NCBI GenBank assembly: GCA_025966315.1
Contig: JAOPUZ010000051.1
Span: forward strand, 62,001 to 126,000
Direction of reading: 5' to 3'
From: Frankiales bacterium
GTDB lineage: Bacteria; Actinomycetota; Actinomycetes; Mycobacteriales; Jatrophihabitantaceae
Length of the DNA stretch: 64,000 bases
The position numbers and the translations under genes are program-made. The notes under the pieces were generated by a model. The model searched no databases. It saw only the letters and a list, made by a program, of their open reading frames with translations, and was not told where the DNA came from. Positions 1 through 8,423 of the stretch are shown here, one piece after another; within the stretch, counting starts at the first letter, position 1, and each line of letters begins with the position of its first letter.

Positions 1-1025
1 TTGGTGAGCTGCGAACGCAGCGCGTCGTCGTCGGCAAGTCTTAGGATGGCCGCGCTCAGACCCATGACGTCACCGACATCGCAGAGCAGGGCCGATTCAC
101 CATCCACGGCAAAGTCGTCAACGCCACCGTTTCGAGTGCTGACCAGTGCGGCGCCGCAGGCCATGGCCTCGATGGACGGGAAGCCAAATCCCTCGCTCCG
201 GCTCGCGCAGAGGAAGATACTGGCTCCGTTGTAGAGGTCGGCCACCTGAGCACCGATTGGCTTGCGAACGTAGTCGATGAACTTTGGCAGCACGGCCGGA
301 CGAGCAGCGCCGCCGAAAGCCACCAGTTCGATGTCAGGACGCTGCTCATGCACAATCCGCAACGTCTCGATGGATTCCTTTAGACCCTTGACGGGTGCCT
401 CGTGGGACAGGAAGGCAACGCGCGGCGGCCGCGACGCGATCGGACGCTTGACGCGAAAGGTGTCATGGTCGATGCCGTTCGCTGCGATATGCAACCGATC
501 GGGCGACACGCCGAGCTGCAACCCGCGCTGGTAAAGGGACTCCGACACCACGACGGTGTCGATGGGCAGCCGCCAGGTGGCATCGACCCGATCCGCCGGC
601 CCGGCCCACACTTCATAGGCCTGAATTAGCTGCAGATGCGCCGCACCATCGGGGGGGCGATTCGCCAGGAATTCATTCGTCAGCCAATACGTACCGATTC
701 TGAGATCGGCCGCTGGCAGCGTCGTCCGCTCATCGAAATTGGCGACGAATTGCATACGAACCCGAGGGTCGATAGGCATCCAGGACACCCGACGGGTGAG
801 ATTGCCGGCACGCAGGTCGCGAACCTTCGCCCGGGCCAGACCCTCGAGGCGACCGGCGACACCGGGTCGGCAGCTAAGCGAATGAACGACGGAGACCAGA
901 TATCCCCGTGCGGCAAGGGCATTGGCATGTTCGTAGTACGTTCGTGCCCCACCACCCGGAAGGCGGGCCAGCGTGGGCGCGAGGATCGAGATACGTTCGG
1001 TTGCTGACGATGTCGACTGCGTCAT
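1..1025 (-). CDS. Glycosyltransferase family 4, GT-B fold (C-terminus cut by window edge)
   Basis: Translation from the ATG at 1025 stays open for 341 codons to the left edge, so the C-terminus is missing. The N-terminus has the Rossmann-like entry of GT-B enzymes (a beta strand, then LPGGGARTYYEHANAL). The donor-site EX7E motif is present as EGFGFPSIE at residues 277-285, followed by EAMACGAALVSTRNGG, typical of GT4 enzymes using nucleotide sugars. No membrane segment is seen, so it is probably cytosolic or peripheral. It is the outermost gene of the exopolysaccharide locus visible here. Donor and acceptor cannot be predicted. No clear Shine-Dalgarno precedes the ATG. Confidence 0.85.
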   Translation of the reverse strand, partial: MTQSTSSATERISILAPTLARLPGGGARTYYEHANALAARGYLVSVVHSLSCRPGVAGRLEGLARAKVRDLRAGNLTRRVSWMPIDPRVRMQFVANFDERTTLPAADLRIGTYWLTNEFLANRPPDGAAHLQLIQAYEVWAGPADRVDATWRLPIDTVVVSESLYQRGLQLGVSPDRLHIAANGIDHDTFRVKRPIASRPPRVAFLSHEAPVKGLKESIETLRIVHEQRPDIELVAFGGAARPAVLPKFIDYVRKPIGAQVADLYNGASIFLCASRSEGFGFPSIEAMACGAALVSTRNGGVDDFAVDGESALLCDVGDVMGLSAAILRLADDDALRSQLT

Positions 1026-1104
1026 AGCGACCGTGAACAGGCGGCGGTAATGCGGACTCCCCGGTAAGCGGAAACGCTGCTAGCGCGAGACTACTTTGCT
1101 TTGC

Positions 1105-1506
1105 CTACTCGGTTGCCGTGGACTCGTCGTCGCGCTTGGCGCGCATCTTCGAGGCCGCGATCGCTCCGGCACCGAGCACGGTCGCCGCAATGCCCGCGGC
1201 GGTGACGATCGAAACGTCGGATCCGGTGCTGGCCAGACCGCCAGCGTTCGTGCCCGACGCGGGTGCAGCGGCTACCTGCTGGCTCGCGGCATCGACGCCG
1301 ATGTTCGGACCTCTGGTACCTGAATTCGATGATGCCGGCGGGGCACTGGGCGACTCGGCGTGCGCCGGCGTCATCGAGAGCACCGAAACGAGGGGGACGG
1401 TCCATGCGACGGCGGCACCGGCAACGGCACCCCGCTTGAGCAGCGTCCGCCGGCTCAGGCCGTCGATGGCTTGCACTTCCTCGGTCTCTCGCGGTTCGTT
1501 ACCCAT
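1105..1506 (-). CDS. Small Tat-exported surface protein with LASTG sorting-like tail
   Basis: This 133-residue protein has a twin-arginine signal: SRRTLLKRG with RR at 19-20, a hydrophobic stretch, and an AHA cleavage site at about residue 50. The mature part (51-90) is low-complexity Ala/Ser/Pro/Gly. It is followed by LASTG at 91-95, a hydrophobic segment (about 97-118) and a basic tail KMRAKRDDE. That layout resembles LAxTG substrates of class E sortases in actinobacteria; no sortase gene lies in the window. A GGGGA Shine-Dalgarno precedes the ATG. It is divergent from the PqqD-like gene. The function is unknown. It could be a cell-wall-anchored peptide scaffold or simply a short wall protein. 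Confidence 0.7.
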   Translation of the reverse strand: MGNEPRETEEVQAIDGLSRRTLLKRGAVAGAAVAWTVPLVSVLSMTPAHAESPSAPPASSNSGTRGPNIGVDAASQQVAAAPASGTNAGGLASTGSDVSIVTAAGIAATVLGAGAIAASKMRAKRDDESTATE

Positions 1507-1666
1507 GTTTTCCCCAAAGTATTGGCGCCAGATCGTCCTACCAGGACGTGTTGTTGGTGTTAGCTTAGGCGTCGATCACAGATCACGCCATCCTTACATG
1601 CAAACTTTTCCGAAATAGTCCTCACGTCCGGGCATGCAGCCAGATCCCGGGCGATGCTCAGTTCCG

Positions 1667-1672
1667 TATACT
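1667..1672 (+). promoter_or_regulatory. -10 hexamer TATACT for a leaderless start
   Basis: TATACT ends exactly 6 bases before the ATG at 1679 and no Shine-Dalgarno is present, so transcription probably starts at or next to the A of the ATG. This favours the 1679 start over the in-frame ATG at 1634. Confidence 0.6.
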
Positions 1673-1678
1673 CCGCTT

Positions 1679-1963
1679 ATGAGCGACCGATATGCGGCCC
1701 AGCCGGGCATCCGGAGCGAACCGCTCGAGGACGGCATCTGCCTCTACAACGTGCGTGACGAACAGGTACTCGTACTGAACCGGACCGCGAGCGATGTGTG
1801 GTCACTGATCGCCGATCAGCGCGATGTGGACTTTGTCTGCTCGACGCTGGCCCAGCGGTACCAGGCCGATCTCGAGGATGTGCGCCGCGACGTCCTCGGC
1901 GTTCTGAGCGAGCTGGCCGACGTGGGTTACCTGCGGATGGTCGATGACTCCGCACCATCCTGA
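1679..1963 (+). CDS. PqqD family peptide-binding chaperone-like protein
   Basis: This is a 94-residue PqqD-like protein. The motifs are the strand GICLYNVRDEQVLVLNRTAS, the helix DVWSLI, and the C-terminal pair DVLGVLSELADVGYL. PqqD-type domains are the RiPP recognition elements that hold a leader peptide for a modifying enzyme, and they also occur beside HPr-kinase-like proteins in polysaccharide and lasso-peptide loci. The start is set at ATG 1679 by a -10 hexamer 6 bases upstream; an earlier ATG at 1634 would place the promoter inside the gene. The kinase-like gene follows after 12 bases, so the two are co-transcribed. No radical SAM, B2 protease or lasso cyclase gene is visible nearby. 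Confidence 0.85.
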   Translation: MSDRYAAQPGIRSEPLEDGICLYNVRDEQVLVLNRTASDVWSLIADQRDVDFVCSTLAQRYQADLEDVRRDVLGVLSELADVGYLRMVDDSAPS

Positions 1964-1975
1964 TCTGGGCGCTGC

Positions 1976-2752
1976 ATGACGGTGGTCCGGCCTTTGTCAT
2001 TCAGCCTGCTCGGCGTCCACGTCACCATCACCGGTCGTGCGGACCAGCTGGATCGCCTCGCCGGTAACTTCGCAGATCTGGTCGGTGGCGACCTCGTGCC
2101 CCCGACCGCGCAGGTCGAGATCGAATTGTCGGACACTGACGAGGCGTCGCAAGCGCTGTCCGAGCTGACGCGGGCTCTGGTGCAGAACTCGCCGCTGCTG
2201 TGTATCCACGCCGCGGTGGTTGCTCACCCACGGGGCGTGGTCACGATCCCGGGGCACAGCGGATTGGGCAAAACCACGCTTGCAGGGGCGCTCACGCTGG
2301 CTGGCTTCAGTTACCTGTCCGACGAAGCCTTGGCCCTAGATCGTCATTCACTCGCGGTCGCCGCTTTCCCCCGTCCTCTCTCGCTGGCCCCCGATGTCTG
2401 GCCGCTGCTGGGCCTAGCGGCGACACCGGCGCCCGGTGAAATCGAACGCCAGTTTGCCCCACGTCTTTTCGGCTCGGTTGCCGAGTCCCGAGACTGGCCG
2501 ATGGCCGCGCCGCGCGTTACCGATGTCCTGCTCGCCCGGCGCACGGGTGGTGCTGCCGCCATTGTCGCCGGCGAGCAGTCCGTCGCGGTGACGGCCTTGC
2601 TGTCAATGAGCTTCAATCATTACCGGGATCCGTCGAGCAGCCTGCAGACCGTGCTGGATGTGGTTCGGTCCGCCCGCATCTGGCGAGCGACGTACTCCGA
2701 CGCACTCGAACTTGCGCGACTGGTTCGGGAGCACTTCAGCCAGCTGGCGTAG
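1976..2752 (+). CDS. HPr kinase/phosphorylase-like P-loop protein
   Basis: This 258-residue protein has an HprK C-terminal-type fold: LLCIHAAVVA, then Walker A GHSGLGKT at residues 93-100, then the strand YLSDEALAL corresponding to the second acidic motif. It lacks the N-terminal DRTGG-like domain of true HPr kinases, and no HPr or PTS gene is nearby, so classic carbon-catabolite control is unlikely. Relatives co-occur with PqqD-like proteins and family-5 nucleotidyltransferases. In some lasso-peptide clusters a kinase of this kind phosphorylates the peptide. By analogy it may phosphorylate a peptide or a sugar; the substrate is unknown. It ends 14 bases before the convergent nucleotidyltransferase gene. 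Confidence 0.8.
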   Translation: MTVVRPLSFSLLGVHVTITGRADQLDRLAGNFADLVGGDLVPPTAQVEIELSDTDEASQALSELTRALVQNSPLLCIHAAVVAHPRGVVTIPGHSGLGKTTLAGALTLAGFSYLSDEALALDRHSLAVAAFPRPLSLAPDVWPLLGLAATPAPGEIERQFAPRLFGSVAESRDWPMAAPRVTDVLLARRTGGAAAIVAGEQSVAVTALLSMSFNHYRDPSSSLQTVLDVVRSARIWRATYSDALELARLVREHFSQLA

Positions 2753-2766
2753 CGACAATCCGTCGC

Positions 2767-3969
2767 TCAACCGGACTCTGCGGTGGCCACCTCCGCCTGG
2801 TATCGCCGACGAGCGTGGTCATCCGGCACCGGGTGCAGCGGGCTCCGAACGTCGTTCGGGTCCTGCAGCGGTGAGGACACCCGCGTCTGTGGCGCACCAG
2901 ATCTAACGAAGGCAGAGGCGTGGCGCGCAAATTCGACCATGGAGCGCGACACTGACGGCCGGGTCGACCTCGCGAAAGAACGCGCGAGCGCCGGTTGGTC
3001 CGGGTATTCGGACAGTGGACTGAGCCGGTCGATCAACTGGGCCGACAATTGCCAGCCGACACCGACCCCCATGGCGCGATAACCGCTCCGGCCGGCCGGC
3101 GTGGCCAGCCATCGGTGCGCGCGCGACAGGACCAGCGCCAGCGGCAGCCCGGCGCGGGCCGCCGCCGCCCGCTCGGCCACGCCCGTCCAGTCGCTGACGA
3201 CGGACGCCGCGAGACCTACGTCGAGCAACCACCCCAGCCTGCAGGCACCTGACAGCGCTGCATGCACGGCAAGGTGGACCAATTGATCGTCAGCGCTGAG
3301 CACGGGCAATCCTGATGGCAGCTGCCGACGCCGCTTGAGCAGTACGTCACTGGGCATCGGAAAGCTGCGGCGCAAGACGGGGTTGTTCATCAGGTGCCAA
3401 TGCACGTCGAACAGGCCCCCGGTGGGCGAACGAAAGCGAAGCTCGCCGGGCATGGTAGCGGCGGCGAGTGGCCAATTGACGTCAATCAGCTGCCACCGCC
3501 GAGCCTCCAATGCCGCGGTCAGTTCAGCGAACCGGCTCGGCGCCACCAACACATCGATGTCGACACCGAAGCGCCACGCCGGGCTCGGATACAGACTCTC
3601 CGCGACCGCCTGGCCCTTGACGGCGCACCACGGCACGGCCAACTCGTCGGCGACGCTCCCGAATGCCTCTAGTTCGGCCCGTGCCTTCGCCCCAGTGGCC
3701 ACGAACTTGACCCGCTGCAGGGCGGCCGACGACCACACGTCTTGCTTCGGGGCAACGGCGGCGATCCACGGTTCGACGCCATGCCGACGACTGAGTTCGA
3801 TAAAGGGCTGCACGTCTGAATCCGGCAGCTGCCTCAGCTGATCGACGGCCCGTGTCGGGTCCACGAGCCCGTCGGCGAGTACAGCGGCGAGGCGGTGGAG
3901 GCTCGCCTTGGCCGGAACCGAACGTCCGGCCCCGACGCTTCGCCGCTGAACCGAACCAATCTGGTTCAT
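2767..3969 (-). CDS. Nucleotidyltransferase family protein (NTP_transf_5 type)
   Basis: This 400-residue protein has the family-5 nucleotidyltransferase signature: WCAVKGQAVAESLYP, the metal-binding pair in RFGVDIDVLV, and the later FDVHWHL strand. These proteins (PF14907-like) are common in exopolysaccharide and some RiPP loci, typically with PqqD and HprK-like partners, and their reaction is poorly defined. The ATG overlaps the stop of the upstream glycosyltransferase in an ATGA, so the two are translationally coupled. The C-terminal 60 residues are basic and probably disordered. It may add a nucleotidyl or sugar-phosphate group to a peptide or glycan; that is inference from family context only. 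Confidence 0.8.
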   Translation of the reverse strand: MNQIGSVQRRSVGAGRSVPAKASLHRLAAVLADGLVDPTRAVDQLRQLPDSDVQPFIELSRRHGVEPWIAAVAPKQDVWSSAALQRVKFVATGAKARAELEAFGSVADELAVPWCAVKGQAVAESLYPSPAWRFGVDIDVLVAPSRFAELTAALEARRWQLIDVNWPLAAATMPGELRFRSPTGGLFDVHWHLMNNPVLRRSFPMPSDVLLKRRRQLPSGLPVLSADDQLVHLAVHAALSGACRLGWLLDVGLAASVVSDWTGVAERAAAARAGLPLALVLSRAHRWLATPAGRSGYRAMGVGVGWQLSAQLIDRLSPLSEYPDQPALARSFARSTRPSVSRSMVEFARHASAFVRSGAPQTRVSSPLQDPNDVRSPLHPVPDDHARRRYQAEVATAESG

Positions 3970-5294
3970 CCCACCGGAGTCCGGGTTCTGATGAAGGCAG
4001 AAAGGGCCGCGTCGTCGTCCAGATCGATGTAGTCGTTACCGCGGGCATCGCGTTTCGCGGCCGAGTTGTCCGTGTGCGTGCCGATGAGATCGCGATCCAG
4101 CAGCGCGCCGAAGACCATCAGGTAGCTGCGTGCTTGCGGCGCCCAGTCCAACTCGGCGCTGACACGGTCCCGTGCCAGCCTGCCGCGACGCTCCCTGTCA
4201 TCGGGATCGGCGAGGAGCTCCGCCCAGGCGTCGGCGAACCCGGCGAGATCGCCGTCGGGCACGTAGATCGCAGCATCGCCACCGGACACCCGGGTCTCGA
4301 CCAAATCGAAACTGACGACGGGAAGGCAGTACGCCATGTACTCCATCGTCTTGTTCATGGTGGACACGTCATTCAGCGGACTTTTGGGATCGGGACACAA
4401 GCCGACATCGGCGCTCGACAAATATTCACCGATCTTGTCCGGTCCGACGCGGCCGGTGAAGGTCACGTAGTCGCCCAACGACAGCTCCAGGACGAGTTCT
4501 TGCAGTTCCGCCAAACAATCGCCGAACCCGAGCAAGGCAAAATGGCAATCGGTGTAACCGCGTTCGTGAACCAGGATCGACATCGCTCGCAACGCCTGAT
4601 CGACACCATCCTGCGGACCCATGATGCCGAGATATACGGCCAGGTGGGCCCGGCCCTGACGGAGCTCAGGGTTGGGCTGGATCGGGCGCATCACCGAGGT
4701 GTCCGGGCCGCTACGAACTACGGTCACGTCTTCGGGTCGGCGGTTTCCGCGGCTGAGGGCGATAGACCGATAGGACTCGTTCGTCGAGATGACCCGGTCA
4801 GCCATCGCGAAAGTGCGGCGTTCCAGCCAGCGGATCACAGCCAGCTGCGCTCGCCCAGCGAGGCCTGTTGGCGTGCCGAACCGCGAAAGGAAGACTTCGG
4901 GATTCAGATCGTGCTGGTCATACACGAACTTCTTGCCGAACGGACGCCACAGCGCGGCGAGCGCCCAGTAGGTGTCCGGCGGATTACAGGCCTGCAGGAC
5001 CGCAAAACCGTCCCGGACGGCAACGAGAATGGACAGCAGCGCGGTGACGATCCAGCAATAGCCGAATTCGATGGCGTAACCGAGCAGGCCGCGGGCCGCG
5101 GGTGGCGGCGGGTACTTGTAGATTCGGACGCCTTCGAGTTCCAGATAGAAGGAGTCGCCCGGTCCCTTCGGGCAGATCACCGAAACGCCCACGCCGGCCG
5201 AGCGCAACGCCAGGCACTCCATCCACACACGGCGGTCGAGCGGCACCGGCAGGTTCTGCACCACGATCAAAACTCGACGTCTGGCCGCGGACAA
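3966..5294 (-). CDS. Glycosyltransferase family 4
   Basis: This 442-residue GT-B protein has the N-terminal motif QNLPVPLDRRVWMECLALRS, typical of bacterial WcaL-like enzymes. It also has DQHDLNPEVFLSRFG, the inter-domain VVRSGPD segment, and a donor-site region with STMNKTMEYMAYCLPVV in place of the usual EGF motif. A hydrophobic segment near residues 75-95 may associate it with the membrane. It transfers an unidentified sugar to a lipid-linked repeat unit. It is followed by the coupled nucleotidyltransferase gene. The last 30 residues are acidic and low in conservation signals. Confidence 0.85.
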   Translation of the reverse strand: MSAARRRVLIVVQNLPVPLDRRVWMECLALRSAGVGVSVICPKGPGDSFYLELEGVRIYKYPPPPAARGLLGYAIEFGYCWIVTALLSILVAVRDGFAVLQACNPPDTYWALAALWRPFGKKFVYDQHDLNPEVFLSRFGTPTGLAGRAQLAVIRWLERRTFAMADRVISTNESYRSIALSRGNRRPEDVTVVRSGPDTSVMRPIQPNPELRQGRAHLAVYLGIMGPQDGVDQALRAMSILVHERGYTDCHFALLGFGDCLAELQELVLELSLGDYVTFTGRVGPDKIGEYLSSADVGLCPDPKSPLNDVSTMNKTMEYMAYCLPVVSFDLVETRVSGGDAAIYVPDGDLAGFADAWAELLADPDDRERRGRLARDRVSAELDWAPQARSYLMVFGALLDRDLIGTHTDNSAAKRDARGNDYIDLDDDAALSAFIRTRTPVG

Positions 5295-5399
5295 GTTTGT
5301 CTCCTATTCAACCAATACAGGCTAATCCGATTACCGATGAGTGTTCCAGGCCGACGATCAGCGGCTGATCATTCGGCGGCCCGACACACCTACCTGTCG

Positions 5400-6140
5400 T
5401 TATGCGGTGGCGAGCGGGCGAACCTCAGCGGCAGCGTGCCCGGGTGTGCTTTCCGTCGGAGACCAGCGCCTGGTGAGACGGGTCGCCGCAAACGTGATGC
5501 CCAATCCCAGAATCAGCGTGATCAACCCGGCCCGCTTGGCACTGCCCTTCTGGTAGTAGATCGGCAGTGGTGCCGGCGGGCTGAGCGATGTCGTGATCAG
5601 AAAACGGTGGGGAACGGTCGAGCCGTTCTGGAGGGTCAGCAGGTCTTGATTGATTTCGGATACCAGGCGGCTTGTGCGCGCATTGACCTCGTCCTGAGTC
5701 GGTGCGACGACCTGGACGTCCAGGTACGGATCGATGAACTGGTTGGCCCATTGGCCACCGGTGTTCGGCAGCTGAACCGAATAGCCGTTGCGAACTCCCT
5801 CACCGACGAGGGTTGCTTCAGCGGTGGCGAGGCGAGGTTGCGGGTCTGGATCGATCATTTTCCCCACCGCACCGGCGACCACGATCATCGAGGCCGGCAC
5901 GTATTGCAGACCGTTCGATTTGTCCAGCTGCGGTGAAACGAATCTGACCTGCACCCTCGTCCAGAAGACGCCGGGCGTCTTCGCCATCCGATAGCTCATG
6001 GCGAAGGTGGCAACCAGCCCGGCAAGGAGGACGACCGCCGTGACCCCGTTCAACTTTCTCCGACGGCGGCCGATCGTAGTATTGCGCGGTTCCGAAGCGG
6101 TAGGAGAGGCATGTGGATGCTCCATCCAGCACCTCTCCAT
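5400..6140 (-). CDS. Wzz-like chain-length determinant membrane protein, no kinase domain
   Basis: This 246-residue protein has two membrane segments, near residues 31-50 (GVTAVVLLAGLVATFAMSY) and near 205-222, around an extracytoplasmic domain. This is the layout of Wzz/polysaccharide co-polymerase proteins, but sequence similarity is weak. No Walker motifs follow the second membrane segment, so it is not a fused BY-kinase. It probably influences polymer length or export with the adjacent Wzz-like and ligase-like proteins. It is divergent from the second Wzz-like gene; the 105-base gap must hold both promoters. The start could be the ATG at 6140 (GGAG 3 bases upstream) or the ATG five codons later. 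Confidence 0.6.
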   Translation of the reverse strand: MERCWMEHPHASPTASEPRNTTIGRRRRKLNGVTAVVLLAGLVATFAMSYRMAKTPGVFWTRVQVRFVSPQLDKSNGLQYVPASMIVVAGAVGKMIDPDPQPRLATAEATLVGEGVRNGYSVQLPNTGGQWANQFIDPYLDVQVVAPTQDEVNARTSRLVSEINQDLLTLQNGSTVPHRFLITTSLSPPAPLPIYYQKGSAKRAGLITLILGLGITFAATRLTRRWSPTESTPGHAAAEVRPLATA

Positions 6141-6245
6141 TCGCTCCGTAGCTTACTCTGGCTTAGCATAGAGCCTACATGCGCCAAGGACACCCCGAGT
6201 TCCACAGCGGGGGGTGGCAAGTTCTGATGTCGGGAGAAGTCGTAC

Positions 6246-6995
6246 ATGTCGTTGTCCAGCATCTGGCGCATCATGCTTCGCCGGTGGTACGTGACCCTGT
6301 TTGGTCTCGTCTTCACTGCCGCCCTGACAGTCGGTGCCGGCATTCTCTCGCCGCCCACTTACGAAGCGGACGCCTCGGTGTTGCTGATCCCGCCGAAAAC
6401 CGCCCAGAGCGTGAACCCGTTCATGGGCCTCGGCGGGTTGCAGGAGGTCGCCGACGTGGTGTCCCGCGCGGCGTCGGATGCCAAGACGACCGACGCGCTG
6501 CTGGCCGCCGGCGGCACCGCGCAATACGCCGTCGGCCGGGACACCAGTTCGACCGGCCCGATCATTCTGATCACCGCGACTGCCGATTCGGCTCAGCAGG
6601 CGCTGCTGTCTGTGAAGTTCCTGGTCGACCGACTCGGCCCCTCGCTGGAGGCCCTGCAGTCCGCTAAGGACGTGCCCCTCGAATCCTTCATCACCCAGTA
6701 CGACCTGTCGTCGGATCAGACCGCCAAAGTCCAGCGCAAAGCACAGTTGCGGTCCTGTATCACCGCTGCAGCGCTCGGGATCCTGTTCACCGTACTGCTG
6801 GTGGCCTTTGCCGAGAAGATTCTCAGACGGCGGGGCGCAGGCAACGAGTCGACCGGCGGCGATCCCTCGACGGCCGACCCGCACGAGAGTCGCTACTCGA
6901 CGACGACCTACCCGGGCAGCGGTGGCGGTAGCCGGAGTCGAGTGGCATCGCGACGCAATCGTCGTGCGACAACTCGTCGTCCTGATCGTGTGTGA
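6246..6995 (+). CDS. Wzz/polysaccharide co-polymerase-like membrane protein
   Basis: This 249-residue protein begins SLSSIWRIMLRRWYVTLFG, the cytoplasmic lead and first membrane segment typical of Wzz domains. It continues with PPTYEADASVLLIPP (the conserved post-membrane strand), a periplasmic-type region with coiled-coil potential, and a second membrane segment at about 170-190. The C-terminal 55 residues are basic and Ser/Arg/Gly-rich, without ATPase motifs. A GGGAGAAG ribosome-binding site precedes the ATG. The stop overlaps the ligase-like gene in TGATG. It probably sets chain length of the polymer built by the neighbouring Wzy-like protein. Confidence 0.78.
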   Translation: MSLSSIWRIMLRRWYVTLFGLVFTAALTVGAGILSPPTYEADASVLLIPPKTAQSVNPFMGLGGLQEVADVVSRAASDAKTTDALLAAGGTAQYAVGRDTSSTGPIILITATADSAQQALLSVKFLVDRLGPSLEALQSAKDVPLESFITQYDLSSDQTAKVQRKAQLRSCITAAALGILFTVLLVAFAEKILRRRGAGNESTGGDPSTADPHESRYSTTTYPGSGGGSRSRVASRRNRRATTRRPDRV

Positions 6996-8413
6996 TGGTG
7001 TCCTCGGGGAGGCGTAGCACCCAGCTCGGTCGCGTGAGGCAGCGCTCGATCATCTCGACGCGCGCACAGACAACGCAAGTCCGCGAAGATGCGTCGCGGA
7101 TACGGATGACCCCAGCTGAGAAGGTCGGTTGGAGCAGCCCAGAGGTTCGCCTGCTGACGTTGTTGATCGTGCTGCTCATCGGCATTCCGTCGCGCCTCAT
7201 ATTCTCCCCACTGGGCAGCGCGGGCACCCCGGCGTTGGTGCTTGGCATGGTCATGTTGGTGCTCTGGCTCGCCGCTCTGATCACCGGTTACATCCGGTAC
7301 GACCATCAGCCGTTGCGCGTGGTCACCTGGCTGTTTCTCGGTGCGGTCATGATCAGCTATGTGGCTGCGACCACACGTCCGATCGACGCGGTCGAGATTC
7401 GCGCGGCCGACCGCGGTCTGATCAGTGTCTTGGGCTGGGTGGGGATCCTGCTGTTCGCCTTGGACGGGCCGCGCAGCCGTGCCGATCTCGATCTCCTGCT
7501 TCGCCGGTTGTGCTGGGCGGGTGGGTTGCAGGGCGTGTTCGGCATCGTGCAGTTCGCTACCGGTCTGCCGCTGACGAACTATCTGGTCATACCCGGTCTC
7601 ACGGTGAACAGCGATCTCGGCAGCGTCATTGGCCGTGATGGGCTGACGCGGCCTGCCGGCACGACGATCCATCCGATCGAGTTCGGGGCCGTTCTCACCA
7701 TGATCCTGCCGATCGCCCTGCACTACGCGCTGCATGATCGGCACCGCAAGCAGGCAGCGCGTTGGTTCCCGGTTGTCGCCATTGCGGCGGCGGTCCCGAT
7801 CTCGATCTCTCGATCGGCGATTCTCAGTGCTGCAGTCGTCCTGCTAATCCTGCTGCCGACCTGGGCGCGGCCGCTGCGCCGACGAGCGTACGCATTCATC
7901 GTGGCGCTCGGGCTGGTGCTCTACGTGACGGTGCCGGGCCTCATCGGCACGCTTACCAGCCTCTTCACCGGAATATCGCAGGACAGCAGCGCCACGTCCA
8001 GAACCGACAGCTACCAACTGGCCACGGAGTTCATTGCTCGGGCCCCGATTTTCGGTCGCGGTTTTCGTACATTTCTGCCGACCTACCGGATCCTCGACAA
8101 CCAGTACCTGGGCTTGGCCATCGAACTCGGCCTCGTAGGTGTCTCGATTTTTCTGATCTTCTTGCTGACGGCCACGTTTGGAAGCATGGCGGTTCGGCGC
8201 GGCAACACCGACCAGTCGACGCGCAGTTTGGGTCAGGCTTTCGCTGCATCGGTCGGTGCCGCCGGCCTGAGCTTCGCTGTGTACGACGCTTTCTCATTCC
8301 CGATGGCAGCGAGCCTGCTCTTTCTCATCGTGGGCTGCTCCGGCGCGCTGCGACGACTCAGTCCCCCGCAGCAACGGCTCCACACCGAGCAACGGTCGAA
8401 GCGCGGCCGCTAA
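6995..8413 (+). CDS. O-antigen ligase / Wzy-type polymerase family membrane protein
   Basis: This roughly 472-residue polytopic protein has 10-12 predicted membrane segments. The Wzy_C-type core is VPISISRSAILSAAVVLL, followed by a large outer loop with RTDSYQLATEFIARAPIFGRGFRTFL and the DNQYLGLAIELGLVG helix, which is characteristic of the O-antigen ligase/polymerase family. It polymerises lipid-linked repeat units or transfers the chain to an acceptor at the outer face of the membrane. I chose ATG 6995, which overlaps the upstream stop (TGATG); a GTG at 6992 is the alternative. The N-terminal 45 residues are basic and cytoplasmic. Confidence 0.85.
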   Translation: MVSSGRRSTQLGRVRQRSIISTRAQTTQVREDASRIRMTPAEKVGWSSPEVRLLTLLIVLLIGIPSRLIFSPLGSAGTPALVLGMVMLVLWLAALITGYIRYDHQPLRVVTWLFLGAVMISYVAATTRPIDAVEIRAADRGLISVLGWVGILLFALDGPRSRADLDLLLRRLCWAGGLQGVFGIVQFATGLPLTNYLVIPGLTVNSDLGSVIGRDGLTRPAGTTIHPIEFGAVLTMILPIALHYALHDRHRKQAARWFPVVAIAAAVPISISRSAILSAAVVLLILLPTWARPLRRRAYAFIVALGLVLYVTVPGLIGTLTSLFTGISQDSSATSRTDSYQLATEFIARAPIFGRGFRTFLPTYRILDNQYLGLAIELGLVGVSIFLIFLLTATFGSMAVRRGNTDQSTRSLGQAFAASVGAAGLSFAVYDAFSFPMAASLLFLIVGCSGALRRLSPPQQRLHTEQRSKRGR

Positions 8414-8423
8414 GCGGACCGCT

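Noticed and set aside
1507-1678. Lasso or other RiPP precursor peptide next to the PqqD gene
   Set aside because: No short frame with a leader-core look and ribosome-binding site was found in this gap, and no cyclase gene is nearby.
3852-5936. 694-codon plus-strand open frame
   Set aside because: It lies antisense to the nucleotidyltransferase, glycosyltransferase and part of the Wzz-like gene, and has no domain motifs. It is a high-GC shadow frame.
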